DNA of 64,000 nt from Desulfovibrio legallii. Its GTDB lineage: Bacteria > Desulfobacterota > Desulfovibrionia > Desulfovibrionales > Desulfovibrionaceae. The notes below the pieces were generated by a model. It did not search any database. It was not told the origin of the DNA and saw only the letters and a program-made list of their open reading frames with translations. This document shows, in pieces, positions 50,874 through 59,829 of the stretch. The DNA lies in assembly GCF_900102485.1 (NCBI RefSeq), contig NZ_FNBX01000014.1, forward strand, positions 7,296-71,295. Direction: 5' to 3'. Position numbers and translations under genes: made by a program. Within the stretch, counting starts at the first letter, position 1. Each line of letters starts with the position of its first letter.

Positions 50874-51827
50874 TCAGGCCTTGGCCTCGACCAGCAGGCG
50901 GGTGATCAGCTCGTGCAGCTTGACGGAAAGGGCCTTGAGGTCCGGCTTGGTGTACTGGGCGTCCGCACCCACCACGGCGCACTTGCGGGAGAGGCTTTCG
51001 TTGATCATGGAAGAAAAGATGGCCACGGGCAGCCTGCGCAGCACGGGGTCTTCCTTGATGTGCTTGCACAGGGCCAGGCCGTCCATGGCGGGCATTTCAA
51101 TGTCCGTGATGACGCCCTGCACATAGTCGAAAATGGGCCGGTCTTCCTGCTGGCTGCGGTCACGCAGCTCCTGCAGGTATTTCCAGGCTTCCTGCCCGTT
51201 GACGCGCTGCTCCACCACGAAGCGGCCTTCCTTGTTGAGCAGATCCAGCAGCAGGGAGCGAATGCTGCTGGAATCGTCCACATGCAGGATGCGGTAGGTT
51301 TTGCCGTCCTGCTCGGTAAGCGCCGCGCCGTCAAAGCGCAGGGCCATGGCCGGGTGCAGCTCGGCCACAATGGCTTCCAGGTCCAGCAGGAAGATGACCC
51401 GTTCTTCCAGGCGCACCACGCCGGTGATGGAACTGCGGCTCATGTTCTGCAGGAACTGGCCGGGGGCCTCCACATCCGTCCAGCTCAGGCGGTAGATGCG
51501 GTTGACGCCGGAGACCAGGAAACCCGTGCAGACCTTGTTGAACTCGGTGACAATAACCTTGGCGTCCTCATTGGTGATGGGGCCGCTGCCCAGAAACTGG
51601 GCCATGTCAATAAGCGGCACGATGCGTCCGTTGCGGTGCAGGAAGGCCCCCAGCAGGGCCTTGTGGCGCATTTCGGGCATGGCCGTCACTGGCTGGCGGC
51701 GGCCGATCTCCACAACCTTAGCCACGTTGAGGCCGTAGTGGGCCTCGTAGCCGTCCTGGTTGACGAAAAACTCGACGATTTCCAGCTCGTTGGTGCCGGT
51801 TTCCAGCAGGATATTGGTCTGGGCCAT
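50874..51827 (-). CDS. cheV: Chemotaxis coupling/response protein CheV
   Basis: A 317-residue protein joining a CheW domain (about residues 15-160; VNQDGYEAHYGLNVAKVVEI, PLIDMAQFLG, FLLDLEAIVAEL) to a response-regulator receiver (about 180-310; RILHVDDSSSIRSLLLDLLN, a phosphorylated Asp in VQGVITDIEMPAMDGLALC, and the conserved Lys in YTKPDL). CheV couples chemoreceptors to CheA and adapts through phosphorylation. No other chemotaxis gene is nearby. Its stop is only 11 nt before the cbiA start. Confidence 0.93.
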   Translation of the reverse strand: MAQTNILLETGTNELEIVEFFVNQDGYEAHYGLNVAKVVEIGRRQPVTAMPEMRHKALLGAFLHRNGRIVPLIDMAQFLGSGPITNEDAKVIVTEFNKVCTGFLVSGVNRIYRLSWTDVEAPGQFLQNMSRSSITGVVRLEERVIFLLDLEAIVAELHPAMALRFDGAALTEQDGKTYRILHVDDSSSIRSLLLDLLNKEGRFVVEQRVNGQEAWKYLQELRDRSQQEDRPIFDYVQGVITDIEMPAMDGLALCKHIKEDPVLRRLPVAIFSSMINESLSRKCAVVGADAQYTKPDLKALSVKLHELITRLLVEAKA

Positions 51828-51913
51828 GGTCCCCTCCTCGGGCGGTCCGCAGGGGCCGCGACACGCCGCATGTCCTGTTATCGGTTAAGCGGGAAAAACG
51901 TTTAGGCCCGTTC

Positions 51914-52855
51914 TTACGCCATCACGCTTTCCCCGGAGGGCATGTCCGTCGCCGCGTCCCGCAGGGCGGCCCGGATGCGGCACACCCCGCAGAGGTCGCC
52001 CGAAGACGTGGGATACCCGCACTGCGGGCAGGGCCGCAGCTCCTGCCCCTGCTCGGCCTCGCGCCGGGCAAAGACCGGGCGTCCGCGGGCCAGAAAACCC
52101 TGATAAAAATCCAGCTTGCGGCCGGGCATGGCCGCCTCCAGCTGCTGCAGCAGCCCTTTGAGCACGCTGAAACTGGCCCCAGGGCTGTAGGGGCAGGGCG
52201 CATAATGGTTCTCTATGCCCATGAGGAAGGCGTAGTTGGCCGTCTCAAATTCCGTAAGCCGCCAGAGGGGCTTGACCTTGCGCACAAAACCGCTCTCGCT
52301 GTCCAGGCGCGGCCCCTGGTCCGAAAGGTAGGCCGTATCCCAGCGCAGGGCGTTGCTGAACAAACGCGCCGCCTCGTCGTCCAGGTTGTGCCCCGTGGCC
52401 AGGGCGTCAAAGCCTTCGTCCATAGCCACCTTATTGAAAAAATAGCGCTTGATCTTGCCGCAGGCCGAACAGATGGGGCGGTGCAGGCGCGCCTTGACCA
52501 GCGGAATAGCCAGGCCTTCAGCCGCCATTTCTCTGACCATGAGCCGCAGGCCGTGCCTGGCGCAGAACCGCTCCGTCACGCCCCGCGCAGCCGCCGAAGA
52601 ACCGGGAATGCCCAGATCAATGTGCAGGCCCGTAACGTTATAGCCCTGGCGGGCCAGCTCCAGCATGAGCGCCAGCGAATCCTTGCCGCCGGAAAGCGCC
52701 ACCAGCACCCGCTCCTCACGGGTGAAAAGCCCCTGTCCCTCAATGCCGCGCGCCACCTGCCGGGCAAAAAAATCCTTGTAGCACGCGGGGCAGAAGGCTG
52801 CGTTGTGGCTGCGCAGGGCCACCACGGCCTCGGCTTTGCAGATTTTACACTTCAT
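51914..52855 (-). CDS. tRNA 2-thiolation protein, TtuA/TIGR00269-like
   Basis: A 313-residue PP-loop ATPase. It has an N-terminal zinc finger (C3, C6, C22, C25), the ATP motif SGGKDS (55-60), three cysteines that would hold a catalytic [4Fe-4S] cluster (C129, C132, C221, close in numbering to those of Thermus TtuA), and a C-terminal zinc finger (C276, C279, C289, C292). TtuA thiolates U54 of thermophile tRNAs; the related TtcA acts on C32 but lacks these zinc fingers. The tRNA target here is unknown. ATG at 52855 is chosen because the zinc finger starts immediately. Confidence 0.85.
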   Translation of the reverse strand: MKCKICKAEAVVALRSHNAAFCPACYKDFFARQVARGIEGQGLFTREERVLVALSGGKDSLALMLELARQGYNVTGLHIDLGIPGSSAAARGVTERFCARHGLRLMVREMAAEGLAIPLVKARLHRPICSACGKIKRYFFNKVAMDEGFDALATGHNLDDEAARLFSNALRWDTAYLSDQGPRLDSESGFVRKVKPLWRLTEFETANYAFLMGIENHYAPCPYSPGASFSVLKGLLQQLEAAMPGRKLDFYQGFLARGRPVFARREAEQGQELRPCPQCGYPTSSGDLCGVCRIRAALRDAATDMPSGESVMA

Positions 52856-52894
52856 CTGTTTGCGGGATTTCCTTGTTTTGTGGAGTTCTTGGGC

Positions 52895-52952
52895 GTGCGG
52901 AAGGGAACTTTTGTTCACAAAAGCCCCCTTCCCCATCCATCCTTCAAAAAAC
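52895..52952 (-). repeat. Repeat family 1, copy F: hairpin
   Basis: GGAAGGGAACTTTTGT-TC-ACAAAAGCCCCCTTCC stem (52899-52934) followed by CCATCCTTCAAAAAAC. It lies between the glycosyltransferase stop and the ttuA-like start. Confidence 0.8.
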
Positions 52953-53020
52953 GCTATTCCTTTCGAGGCGCATGAGGGGCGGCCCGGCAGAGACAACAGG
53001 CGGTCGCGGCCCAGGGCGCG

Positions 53021-54322
53021 TCAGGTCCGTTCCTCTGCCGGGGCATCGGGCGGCAGCCAGCCCAGCTCCCGGCCCCAGGCCGCATAGCGGCGGCAGGTCC
53101 GGGCGGCAAAGGCGTCCAGCCCCACCAGCGGCCGCAGCGCCGCACTCGCCGCCGCCAGGCTGCGGCGCAGGCCCGCGTCGGTCATGACGTCGATCATGGC
53201 CTTGGCCAGGGACTGCGGATCCTCCGGCGGCACCAGCAGGGCGGGCGCGCCCGCTCCGGCCTCCGCGGAGGCCTGGGCGCATGCGGCAGGAGGTCTTTCC
53301 GCCTCCGCCGCGTCCGGGTGCAGCCGGGCCGCATCCAGCCGCTCCAGGTGCAGGGGCGTCCGGGTGCAGATGACGGGCAGGCCAGCCGCGGCCCCGGCCC
53401 AGAGGGTTTCGGGCAGCTCCTCCGGCGATGCGCCGGGAGCGATCCAGGCCCGGCAGGCGGGCAGAATCCGCGCCAAGGGCTGCTCGTTGAGCAGGCAGAG
53501 GCGCGCGGCCACGCCCAGGGTTACGGCCTCGTCCAGCAATTCCTGATAGCGCGGACCGCCGCCCAGAGCGCGGACTTCCCAGGGGGGCAGGTCTTCACGC
53601 TGCCAGATGGCGGCCATGGCCCGGGCGACGATCTGCGCGCCGGAGCGGGGGGTGAGGGCATCGCCCAGGCCGAAGATGAAGCGGGCCTCCGGAGCGACGG
53701 CAGAAGGGGCTGCGGCGGGCCCTTCCGGTTCCAGAACCATGCCCGGAGCCAGAACGACGCAGCGTGAGCCGGCAAGCGGCAAAGGCCGCAGACGGGGGCG
53801 GACCGCCCCCCGGCGGGCCTCCTGAGCCGCGGCCAGCCGGGACCGGATGTACCCGGAGCCGCACAGGATTTTATGGACGGCGTCCAGGGCCGCTCCGGGG
53901 GGAGCCAGGGGCGGCCGCTGCCAGAAGGCGTGGGCCAGCAGGGTGCTGCCGCGCGGCCGCAGCCGGAGCAGCCTTCGCCCCAGGGCCAGGGCTTCCTCGC
54001 TCACAGTCTGGACCAGCAGGCGCGGGTGGCGGCGTTGCCAGCGCCAGAGGCGGAACAGGGTTACGGGATTGGCCGGGTTTGCGCCGGGCAGGGGCAGCAC
54101 GGGCAGATTAAGGGCCGCGGCCCGGCGGTGCAGGGGCGAGCCCTGCCGGCAGGCCAGCATGGGGGCCAAGGGGCCGCCATCGCGCATATACAAGGCCAAC
54201 GCCAGGGCGTGCTCCTCCTCCAGGCGGGCCGTGCGCAGGGGCGAGCCCAGCTCCGCCCAGCGGTGCTGCTCCTCCAGGGAAGGAGGCGGCGTGTCCTGGG
54301 GGGCCAGCAGCAGAACGCGCAT
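53021..54322 (-). CDS. Glycosyltransferase (GT-B fold, GT4-like)
   Basis: A 433-residue protein. MRVLLLAPQDTPPPSLEEQH is a GT-B N-terminal strand, and the C-terminal half has FGLGDALTPRSGAQIVARAM, RALGGGPRYQELLDEAVTLG, RLCLLNEQPLARILPACRAW and AGAAAGLPVICTRTPLHLE, the nucleotide-sugar binding part of GT4 enzymes. APGASPEELPETLWAG replaces the usual PSxxEG(F/L) motif with a Glu-containing variant. Donor and acceptor are unknown. It lies between asd and the ttuA-like gene. Confidence 0.78.
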   Translation of the reverse strand: MRVLLLAPQDTPPPSLEEQHRWAELGSPLRTARLEEEHALALALYMRDGGPLAPMLACRQGSPLHRRAAALNLPVLPLPGANPANPVTLFRLWRWQRRHPRLLVQTVSEEALALGRRLLRLRPRGSTLLAHAFWQRPPLAPPGAALDAVHKILCGSGYIRSRLAAAQEARRGAVRPRLRPLPLAGSRCVVLAPGMVLEPEGPAAAPSAVAPEARFIFGLGDALTPRSGAQIVARAMAAIWQREDLPPWEVRALGGGPRYQELLDEAVTLGVAARLCLLNEQPLARILPACRAWIAPGASPEELPETLWAGAAAGLPVICTRTPLHLERLDAARLHPDAAEAERPPAACAQASAEAGAGAPALLVPPEDPQSLAKAMIDVMTDAGLRRSLAAASAALRPLVGLDAFAARTCRRYAAWGRELGWLPPDAPAEERT

Positions 54323-54427
54323 CAGATGCGGGGCCGCAAGGGCGCGCCGGGACGCGCGCTGCACCGACGGTCAGGCTGACGGGGTGGAAAGGGCAACAGG
54401 GCCGGGGCGTGCATGGGCAGTCTCCGG

Positions 54428-54497
54428 ACGCCGGGAAAGCCCACGGCCTCCCCGGCGTCCCTGTGGACAGCCTGACGGAGCGGGTTCCGTCAGCGCA
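54428..54497 (-). other. Two tandem hairpins after asd
   Basis: Going downstream from asd: CTGACGGA/TCCGTCAG, a stem overlapping the stop codon, then GGACGCCGGG/CCCGGCGTCC with perfect 10-bp arms (54428-54462). Neither has a T-run, so they may act as Rho-independent stops of low efficiency or as mRNA-stabilising stems. Confidence 0.45.
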
Positions 54498-55536
54498 GAA
54501 ACACGTTTTTATCCCGCACGCGCACCAGGTCACGGCGGAGCAGCTCTTCGGCGATCTGCACGGCGTTGAGGGCCGCGCCTTTGCGCACATTGTCGGCCAC
54601 GATCCACATGTTCAGGCCATTGGGGATGGTCTCGTCCTCGCGGATGCGGCCCACATAGGTGGCGTCTTCGCCCACGCAGTAGGCGGGCATGGGGTACATG
54701 AGCTCGCGCGGGTTGTCGAAAACGCGCACGCCGGGGGCCTGGGAGAGCATGACCCTGGCCTCCTTGGGCGTGATTTTCTTTTCCGTCTCCACGTTTACGG
54801 ATTCGGCGTGGCAGTAGAACACGGGCACCCGCGCGCAGGTGGCTGTAACCTTGACCGTGGGATCGTTGAAGATCTTCACGGTTTCGTTGACCATTTTCAT
54901 TTCTTCCTTGGTGTAGTCGTTCTCCAGGAAGACGTCGATGTGCGGCAGCACGTTGAAGGCGATGCGATAGGGGTAGACCTTGCTTTCCGGGTCGCGGGAG
55001 TTGAAAAGGTCGCGCACCTGGCGCTCCAGCTCTTCCATGCCCTTCTGCCCGGTGCCGGACACGGCCTGATAGGTGGAAACCACCACCCGGCGGATTTTGC
55101 CCGCGTCGTGCAAGGGCTTGAGCACCACCAGCATCTGAATGGTGGAGCAATTGGGATTGGCGATGATGCCCTGGTGCGCGTCCAGGGCCTGGGGGTTCAC
55201 TTCCGGCACCACCAGGGGGCAGCGGTCGTCCATGCGCCAGGCGGCGGAGTTGTCCACCACCACGCAGCCCGCATGGGCCGCATGGGGGGCGAACTTCTGC
55301 GAAGTGGCCCCGCCGGCGGAGAAAATAGCCAGATCCACGCCGTCAAAGACGTCTTCTTTCAGCTCGTGGACGGTGATTTCGCGCTCCCCGTAGGGCACTG
55401 TGACGCCCTCGGAACGGGCGGAAGCGAAGGCCCGCACTTCCGTGGCGGGAAAGTCCCGCTCGTGCAGGGTCTTGAGCATTTCACGGCCTACGGCGCCTGT
55501 GGCGCCCACAACGGCAACGGTCAGCTTTTTGCTCAT
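54490..55536 (-). CDS. asd: Aspartate-semialdehyde dehydrogenase
   Basis: A 348-residue Asd of normal length. It has the NADP-binding GATGAVGREM (residues 11-20), the catalytic Cys130 in NPNCSTIQM and the active-site histidine region RVPVFYCHAESVNVE. It makes aspartate semialdehyde for lysine/diaminopimelate, threonine and methionine synthesis, and also for the carboxynorspermidine route encoded at 9979. ATG at 55536 is chosen over a frame extending into repeat copy G. Confidence 0.97.
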   Translation of the reverse strand: MSKKLTVAVVGATGAVGREMLKTLHERDFPATEVRAFASARSEGVTVPYGEREITVHELKEDVFDGVDLAIFSAGGATSQKFAPHAAHAGCVVVDNSAAWRMDDRCPLVVPEVNPQALDAHQGIIANPNCSTIQMLVVLKPLHDAGKIRRVVVSTYQAVSGTGQKGMEELERQVRDLFNSRDPESKVYPYRIAFNVLPHIDVFLENDYTKEEMKMVNETVKIFNDPTVKVTATCARVPVFYCHAESVNVETEKKITPKEARVMLSQAPGVRVFDNPRELMYPMPAYCVGEDATYVGRIREDETIPNGLNMWIVADNVRKGAALNAVQIAEELLRRDLVRVRDKNVFLR

Positions 55537-55682
55537 CTGGTCGATTCTCCTTGGGATGTTCGCTTCCGCTCCAGGCGGAGGGCCGTCAGTATAGCCATCC
55601 CCGGCGCAAAAGTGAAGGCGCTTTGCGGCCCCATTTCCCTGGGCCGACAGTGCGCCTTGCGCGGCCCCTGAGGGGAGAAAAT

Positions 55683-55748
55683 TTTTAAAGGGGATGGGGG
55701 CGTGGGGGAAAGGGGACCTTCGTGAACAAAAGTTTCCCCTTCCTCCCA
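55683..55748 (-). repeat. Repeat family 1, copy G: hairpin after trmI
   Basis: GTGGGGGAAAGGGGACCTTCGT-GA-ACAAAAGTTTCCCCTTCC-type stem (55702-55748), slightly decayed, 16 nt after the trmI stop. The TTTAAAAATT flank is on the far side. Confidence 0.75.
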
Positions 55749-55763
55749 CAAAAAACACCCCGC

Positions 55764-56624
55764 CTACTCTTCCGCGTTGTCTTCCTCCAGACGGGCGCGG
55801 CGGGCGGCCTCCTGCTTGCGTTCGCGGGTGCCCAGGGGGCGCAGGGCCAGGAAATCCGCATTGCGGTCTTGCTGACGGCAGAAGATGAGGAAGCCGGTGT
55901 GGGCGATCATGCGGTCTTCGGGGCGCAGGCGGTCAGCCAGGGGCTTCCAGCGGCGCATAAGGATTTCGCAGACTTCCGTATCCCCAAAGGGGCCGCGCTC
56001 CAGCCCCAGCAGAAGTTTGCCCACCTGGTCCACGGTGGGCAGCAGAAAGCCGAAGGTCGCGCCGGGGCGCACGGCGGCCAGGGCCTGGTCCAGGTATTCC
56101 CAGGGGGTGCGCACGTCCAGGAAGAGGGCGTCGGCCCCGCTTACGGCAAAGCCCTCGGCGATATCCCGGTGGTGCAGCTCCACATTTTCCCCCACGCCGG
56201 CCCATTGCAGGTTGCGGCGGGCCAGGGCCAGGAATTCTTCGCGGGCCTCGTGGCTGACCACGCGCCCCGTGGGCCCGCAAAACCAGGAAAGGCCGGTGGT
56301 CAGCCCGCCGGAGCCGCAGCCGGCTTCGATAATAGTCCGCCCCGGTCCGGCCCCCAGGCGCAGGCAGATGTAGGCGATGTCCTTCGGATAGATGATCTGC
56401 GTCTGGCGTTTGAGGCCCTTGAGCCGGTCATGAAGGGTAGCCTCCTGCACCTGCATGGGCACGCCCGTATTGGTGTAGAGCACGTCGCCGTAGCGGGAGG
56501 CGGCCGCCTCCGCCGCGCGGAGGACGCCGTCGTTGCCGTGCCAGTCCTGGCCTTCTTCCAGCCGTTTTATGTAGCGACGGCCCTTGGGCGTCACAAAAAC
56601 AACAAGCGAACCGTAGGGAATCAT
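55764..56624 (-). CDS. trmI: tRNA (adenine(58)-N1)-methyltransferase TrmI
   Basis: A 286-residue class I SAM methyltransferase. The N-terminal beta domain reads YGSLVVFVTPKGRRYIKRL; the motif TQIIYPKDIAYICLRLGAGP is typical of TrmI, and motif I is IIEAGCGSGGLTTGLSW. DALFLDVRTPWEYLDQAL is the catalytic Asp region. It makes m1A58 in the T-loop of tRNAs. Upstream (plus strand) lies the divergent panC-metK pair, which supplies SAM. Confidence 0.93.
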   Translation of the reverse strand: MIPYGSLVVFVTPKGRRYIKRLEEGQDWHGNDGVLRAAEAAASRYGDVLYTNTGVPMQVQEATLHDRLKGLKRQTQIIYPKDIAYICLRLGAGPGRTIIEAGCGSGGLTTGLSWFCGPTGRVVSHEAREEFLALARRNLQWAGVGENVELHHRDIAEGFAVSGADALFLDVRTPWEYLDQALAAVRPGATFGFLLPTVDQVGKLLLGLERGPFGDTEVCEILMRRWKPLADRLRPEDRMIAHTGFLIFCRQQDRNADFLALRPLGTRERKQEAARRARLEEDNAEE

Positions 56625-56729
56625 GCGCGTCCTTTTGTCTTGCAGGTGATGAAGGGGGGGCAGCGCCCGCGCCCAGGCCGCTTGTGGGCAGAAAAGCGCC
56701 CTCTTGTCAACGGGCGGCGGCGCTTTTCC

Positions 56730-56758
56730 TTTACAAGCGCGCGAACCCCGTGTATAAG
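56730..56758 (+). promoter_or_regulatory. panC(-metK) promoter
   Basis: TTTACA (56730-56735), exactly 17 nt, TATAAG (56753-56758): a strong sigma-70-like promoter. Transcription should begin near 56765, about 28 nt before the panC ATG. Confidence 0.7.
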
Positions 56759-56774
56759 GGGAAATCCATTAACT

Positions 56775-56794
56775 ATATCACAATACCTTGATAT
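56775..56794 (+). promoter_or_regulatory. Inverted-repeat operator at the panC start (ATATCA-N8-TGATAT)
   Basis: ATATCA (56775-56780) and TGATAT (56789-56794) match the metF operator exactly in arms and spacing. Here it lies downstream of the likely transcription start and its last two bases are the AT of the panC ATG. Confidence 0.65.
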
Positions 56795-57641
56795 GCAGAT
56801 ATTAACCACACCCCACGATCTGGAAGCGCAGTGCCGCGCCTGGCGCAAGGCCGGGGACGACATCGCCCTGGTGCCCACCATGGGCTATTATCACGCCGGG
56901 CATGAAGACCTTATGACCCACGCCAGGGGCCTGGCCCGGCGGCTGGTGGTGAGCCTGTTTGTCAACCCCGCCCAGTTCGGCCCCGGCGAAGACCTGGAGG
57001 CCTACCCCCGCGATGCGGAACACGACGCGGCCATTGCCGCCGCGCACGGGGCGGACGTGCTGTTCCGGCCCGAGCCGGGGGCCATGTACGCCCCGGATCA
57101 CGCCACCTGGGTGGAAGTGCCGGAGCTGGCCAGGGGCCTGTGCGGGCAGACGCGGCCCACGCACTTTCGCGGCGTGTGCACCGTGGTGCTCAAACTTTTT
57201 CTGCTTACCGGGGCGGACGTGGCCGTGTTCGGCCAGAAGGACTGGCAGCAGCAGGCCATTCTGCGCCGCATGGCGCGGGATCTCAACGTGCCCGTGCGCA
57301 TCGTGACCCGCCCCACCGTGCGCGAGGCCGACGGCCTGGCGCTCTCCTCCCGCAATCTTTATCTTACGCCGCAGGAACGCGCCCAGGCCCCGGAGATCCG
57401 TCAGGGCCTGCTCTACGCCCGCAAGCTGGCGGAAGAGGGCGAAACCAACACAAGCCTGCTGCGCGAGGCCGTGCTGCGGCGCTGGGCCGAACGGCTGCCC
57501 CTGGGCCGGCTGGATTACCTGAGCGTGGTGCACCCCGAATCCCTCGCGCCCCTGACCGCCGTGGGCGACGCCGCCCTTATGGCCTGCGCCGTGCGCATGG
57601 GCAAGGCCCGGCTTATCGACAACATCCTGCTCCGCCCGTGA
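56793..57641 (+). CDS. panC: Pantothenate synthetase
   Basis: A 282-residue PanC joining pantoate and beta-alanine. Motifs are [15 protein letters not shown] with HAGH (34-37), [34 protein letters not shown] and the KMSKS-like [11 protein letters not shown] at 56793 gives the standard N-terminus, but no Shine-Dalgarno precedes it; instead an inverted repeat overlaps the ATG. It is upstream of metK (94-nt gap), so the operator may serve both. Confidence 0.95.
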   Translation: MQILTTPHDLEAQCRAWRKAGDDIALVPTMGYYHAGHEDLMTHARGLARRLVVSLFVNPAQFGPGEDLEAYPRDAEHDAAIAAAHGADVLFRPEPGAMYAPDHATWVEVPELARGLCGQTRPTHFRGVCTVVLKLFLLTGADVAVFGQKDWQQQAILRRMARDLNVPVRIVTRPTVREADGLALSSRNLYLTPQERAQAPEIRQGLLYARKLAEEGETNTSLLREAVLRRWAERLPLGRLDYLSVVHPESLAPLTAVGDAALMACAVRMGKARLIDNILLRP

Positions 57642-57735
57642 GACGCGCGCCGCACACGGCGGGGCAGACGGCGCTTTCCCCCGGTTTTTCATAATACCCC
57701 TTCGCGTCGCGCTCGGCGCACCCAAGGAGAACGGC

Positions 57736-58908
57736 ATGCAAACCAAGGGCAAATACTATTTCACTTCCGAATCCGTCACTGAAGGCCACCCCGACAAGGT
57801 GGCTGACCAGATTTCCGACGCCGTGCTGGACACCCTGCTGGCCCAGGACCCCGACGCCCATGTGGCCTGCGAAACCCTGGTGACCACGGGCATGGCCCTT
57901 ATCGCCGGCGAGATCACCACCTCCGGCTACGCGGACCTGCCCCGCGTAGTGCGCGAAACCATCCGGAACATCGGCTACAGCAATTCCGGCATGGGCTTTG
58001 ACTGGCAGACCTGCGCCGTCATCAACACCATCGGGCACCAGTCCCCGGACATTGCCCAGGGCGTGCGGCGCGAAAAACCCGAAGACCAGGGCGCGGGCGA
58101 CCAGGGCATGATGTTCGGCTACGCCTGTGACGAAACCGCCACCCTCATGCCCGCCCCCATTTACTGGGCGCACCAGCTCTCCCAGCGCCTCGCCAAGGTG
58201 CGCAAGGACGGCCTGGTGGACTTCTTCCGCCCGGATGGCAAGACCCAGGTTTCCTTTGAATACCAGGACGGCAAGCCCGTGCGCATCAACAACGTGGTGG
58301 TCTCCACCCAGCACGCGAAAAGCGCCAGCCAGGCCGACGTGGCCGAAGCCGTGAAAAAACACGTCATCCGCCCCGTGCTGGAACCCACCGGCTACTTTGA
58401 CGAAAAGCACTGCGAAATCTTCATCAACACCACAGGCCGCTTCGTGGTGGGCGGCCCCATGGGCGACTGCGGCCTCACCGGCCGCAAGATCATCCAGGAT
58501 ACCTACGGCGGCAGCGGACACCACGGCGGCGGGGCCTTCTCCGGCAAGGATCCCTCCAAGGTGGACCGCTCCGGCGCGTATATGGGCCGCTACATCGCCA
58601 AGAACGTGGTGGCCGCCGGCCTCGCCCCGGTCTGCGAAGTGCAGATCGCCTACTGCATCGGCGTGGCCCAGCCCGTAAGCGTGCTCGTCTCCTCCCAGGG
58701 CAGCGGCGAGATCCCCGATGAAGTGCTTACCCGCGCCGTGCGCGAAGTTTTTGACCTGCGCCCCTACTTCATCACCAAACGCCTGGACCTCAAACGCCCC
58801 ATTTACCAGAAAACCTCCTGCTACGGTCACTTCGGACGCGAACTTCCCGAATTTACCTGGGAAAAAACCGACGCCGTGGCCGACCTGCGCACCGCCGCCA
58901 AGGTCTAG
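57736..58908 (+). CDS. metK: S-adenosylmethionine synthetase
   Basis: A 390-residue MetK making SAM from methionine and ATP. Signatures: [20 protein letters not shown], the conserved [16 protein letters not shown] hexapeptide region and [27 protein letters not shown] precedes the ATG by six bases. No SAM riboswitch fold is apparent in the 94-nt leader. A family-1 hairpin follows the stop. Confidence 0.98.
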   Translation: MQTKGKYYFTSESVTEGHPDKVADQISDAVLDTLLAQDPDAHVACETLVTTGMALIAGEITTSGYADLPRVVRETIRNIGYSNSGMGFDWQTCAVINTIGHQSPDIAQGVRREKPEDQGAGDQGMMFGYACDETATLMPAPIYWAHQLSQRLAKVRKDGLVDFFRPDGKTQVSFEYQDGKPVRINNVVVSTQHAKSASQADVAEAVKKHVIRPVLEPTGYFDEKHCEIFINTTGRFVVGGPMGDCGLTGRKIIQDTYGGSGHHGGGAFSGKDPSKVDRSGAYMGRYIAKNVVAAGLAPVCEVQIAYCIGVAQPVSVLVSSQGSGEIPDEVLTRAVREVFDLRPYFITKRLDLKRPIYQKTSCYGHFGRELPEFTWEKTDAVADLRTAAKV

Positions 58909-58924
58909 CCGGGGAAGAAAAACA

Positions 58925-58995
58925 ACGGGGGGAAGGGGACTTTTGTGAACAAACGTCCCCTTCCCCCCACGCCCCCATCCTTCAAAAAGCTTTTT
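58925..58995 (+). repeat. Repeat family 1, copy H: hairpin after metK
   Basis: GGGGGGAAGGGGACTTTTGT-GA-ACAAACGTCCCCTTCCCCCC stem (58927-58968) with one mismatch, followed by CCATCCTTCAAAAAGC and a T-run. It is 17 nt after the metK stop and is the probable terminator. Confidence 0.85.
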
Positions 58996-59107
58996 TCTCC
59001 TCAGGAAACGCGCGGGACGTACCCTGGACAGAGGGTGTTTGAGGGGAAAATGCGGACAAATCCGGCGGCGACAGAGATCCCCTTCGGGGGGGTTACGGGC
59101 GCCCTCG

Positions 59108-59217
59108 AGCAGACGCTCGTCGTGTTAGGTGTAAGCGCAATGCATTTGCGCTGTTACGCGCCGGAACGAGCGTGTCGCAGTCTTTGAGAAGGTCTGTTCT
59201 CAAAGGCGAGATGCTCT
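59108..59217 (-). repeat. Repeat family 2, copy 4 (inverted orientation)
   Basis: On the minus strand: AGAGCAT start, CTTTGAGAACAGACCTTCTCAAAG palindrome, ACACGCTCGTTCCGGCGC, GCGCAAATGCATTGCGC stem and GCGTCTGCT end. It lies between metK and the first prophage gene, and may mark the chromosome side of the prophage boundary. Confidence 0.8.
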
Positions 59218-59252
59218 GGCGGAAGTTTTTTTTGCGGCAACAAGGCGCGCTC

Positions 59253-59828
59253 TCAGCGCAGCTGCGCGCCGCGCGCCCCGATGGCGTAGAAATTGCGCCC
59301 CACGCGCGAGGCCCCGTTGAGCAGGGTGCTGGTAAGGCCCAGGTAGTCGGTCTGAGAACGGTTGTTGAGGTACTGGGCCTGGAGGCCCGCCTCCGTGGCC
59401 TGATTGCGCAGGGCCCAGGCGCGCAGATCCTGGTTGTAGGCCTGGGCGTTGGCCTGCTGCTTAAGGGAAAGCGCGTCCAGCTCCCCTTTTTCGGCCGTAT
59501 CCAGGTTGCGGTCCAGGGTCGAGCCCACGTCCACAGTTGCGCCGCTGGCCCCGGCTTCGGCCCTTTGGCTGCCAATGACGCGCGCGGTTTCCTGACGCTT
59601 TTTTACCGCATCGTCGTAGCCTTCACGTCGCTGGGCGCGGGCGGACTCTTCGGCAACCTGGGCGTTCTGCTCGGCGACCTGGGCGCTGCGGCGGGCCAGC
59701 CGGGACTGATAGTCGCTCTGCGCCTGCTGGTTGGCGGCCTGCTGCAGGGCCCCGGCCGTGCCCGCAACGGCTCCGGCCAGGGCCACGGCGGCGCTGATGG
59801 CCGCGGCTGTACTGGTGGCAATGGCCAT
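59253..59828 (-). CDS. Phage internal virion protein, T7 gp14-like
   Basis: A 191-residue protein. The hydrophobic Ala/Gly-rich N-terminus (AAAISAAVALAGAVAGTAGA) is followed by a long Gln/Ala/Arg-rich helical part (QQAANQQAQSDYQSRLARRS, VAEQNAQVAEESARAQRREG), the layout of podovirus internal core proteins of the gp14 family, which form the channel for DNA ejection. No enzymatic motif is visible. It starts two bases after the GNAT gene's stop, on the same strand as the rest of the prophage late genes. Confidence 0.75.
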   Translation of the reverse strand: MAIATSTAAAISAAVALAGAVAGTAGALQQAANQQAQSDYQSRLARRSAQVAEQNAQVAEESARAQRREGYDDAVKKRQETARVIGSQRAEAGASGATVDVGSTLDRNLDTAEKGELDALSLKQQANAQAYNQDLRAWALRNQATEAGLQAQYLNNRSQTDYLGLTSTLLNGASRVGRNFYAIGARGAQLR

Positions 59829-59829
59829 C

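Noticed and set aside
55722-56792. N-terminal extension of panC across the trmI region
   Set aside because: It would cover the antisense of trmI, and PanC's conserved N-terminus starts at 56793.
57642-57735. SAM riboswitch before metK
   Set aside because: The leader is only 94 nt and shows no multi-helix junction or conserved SAM-box core; control is better explained by the operator upstream of panC.
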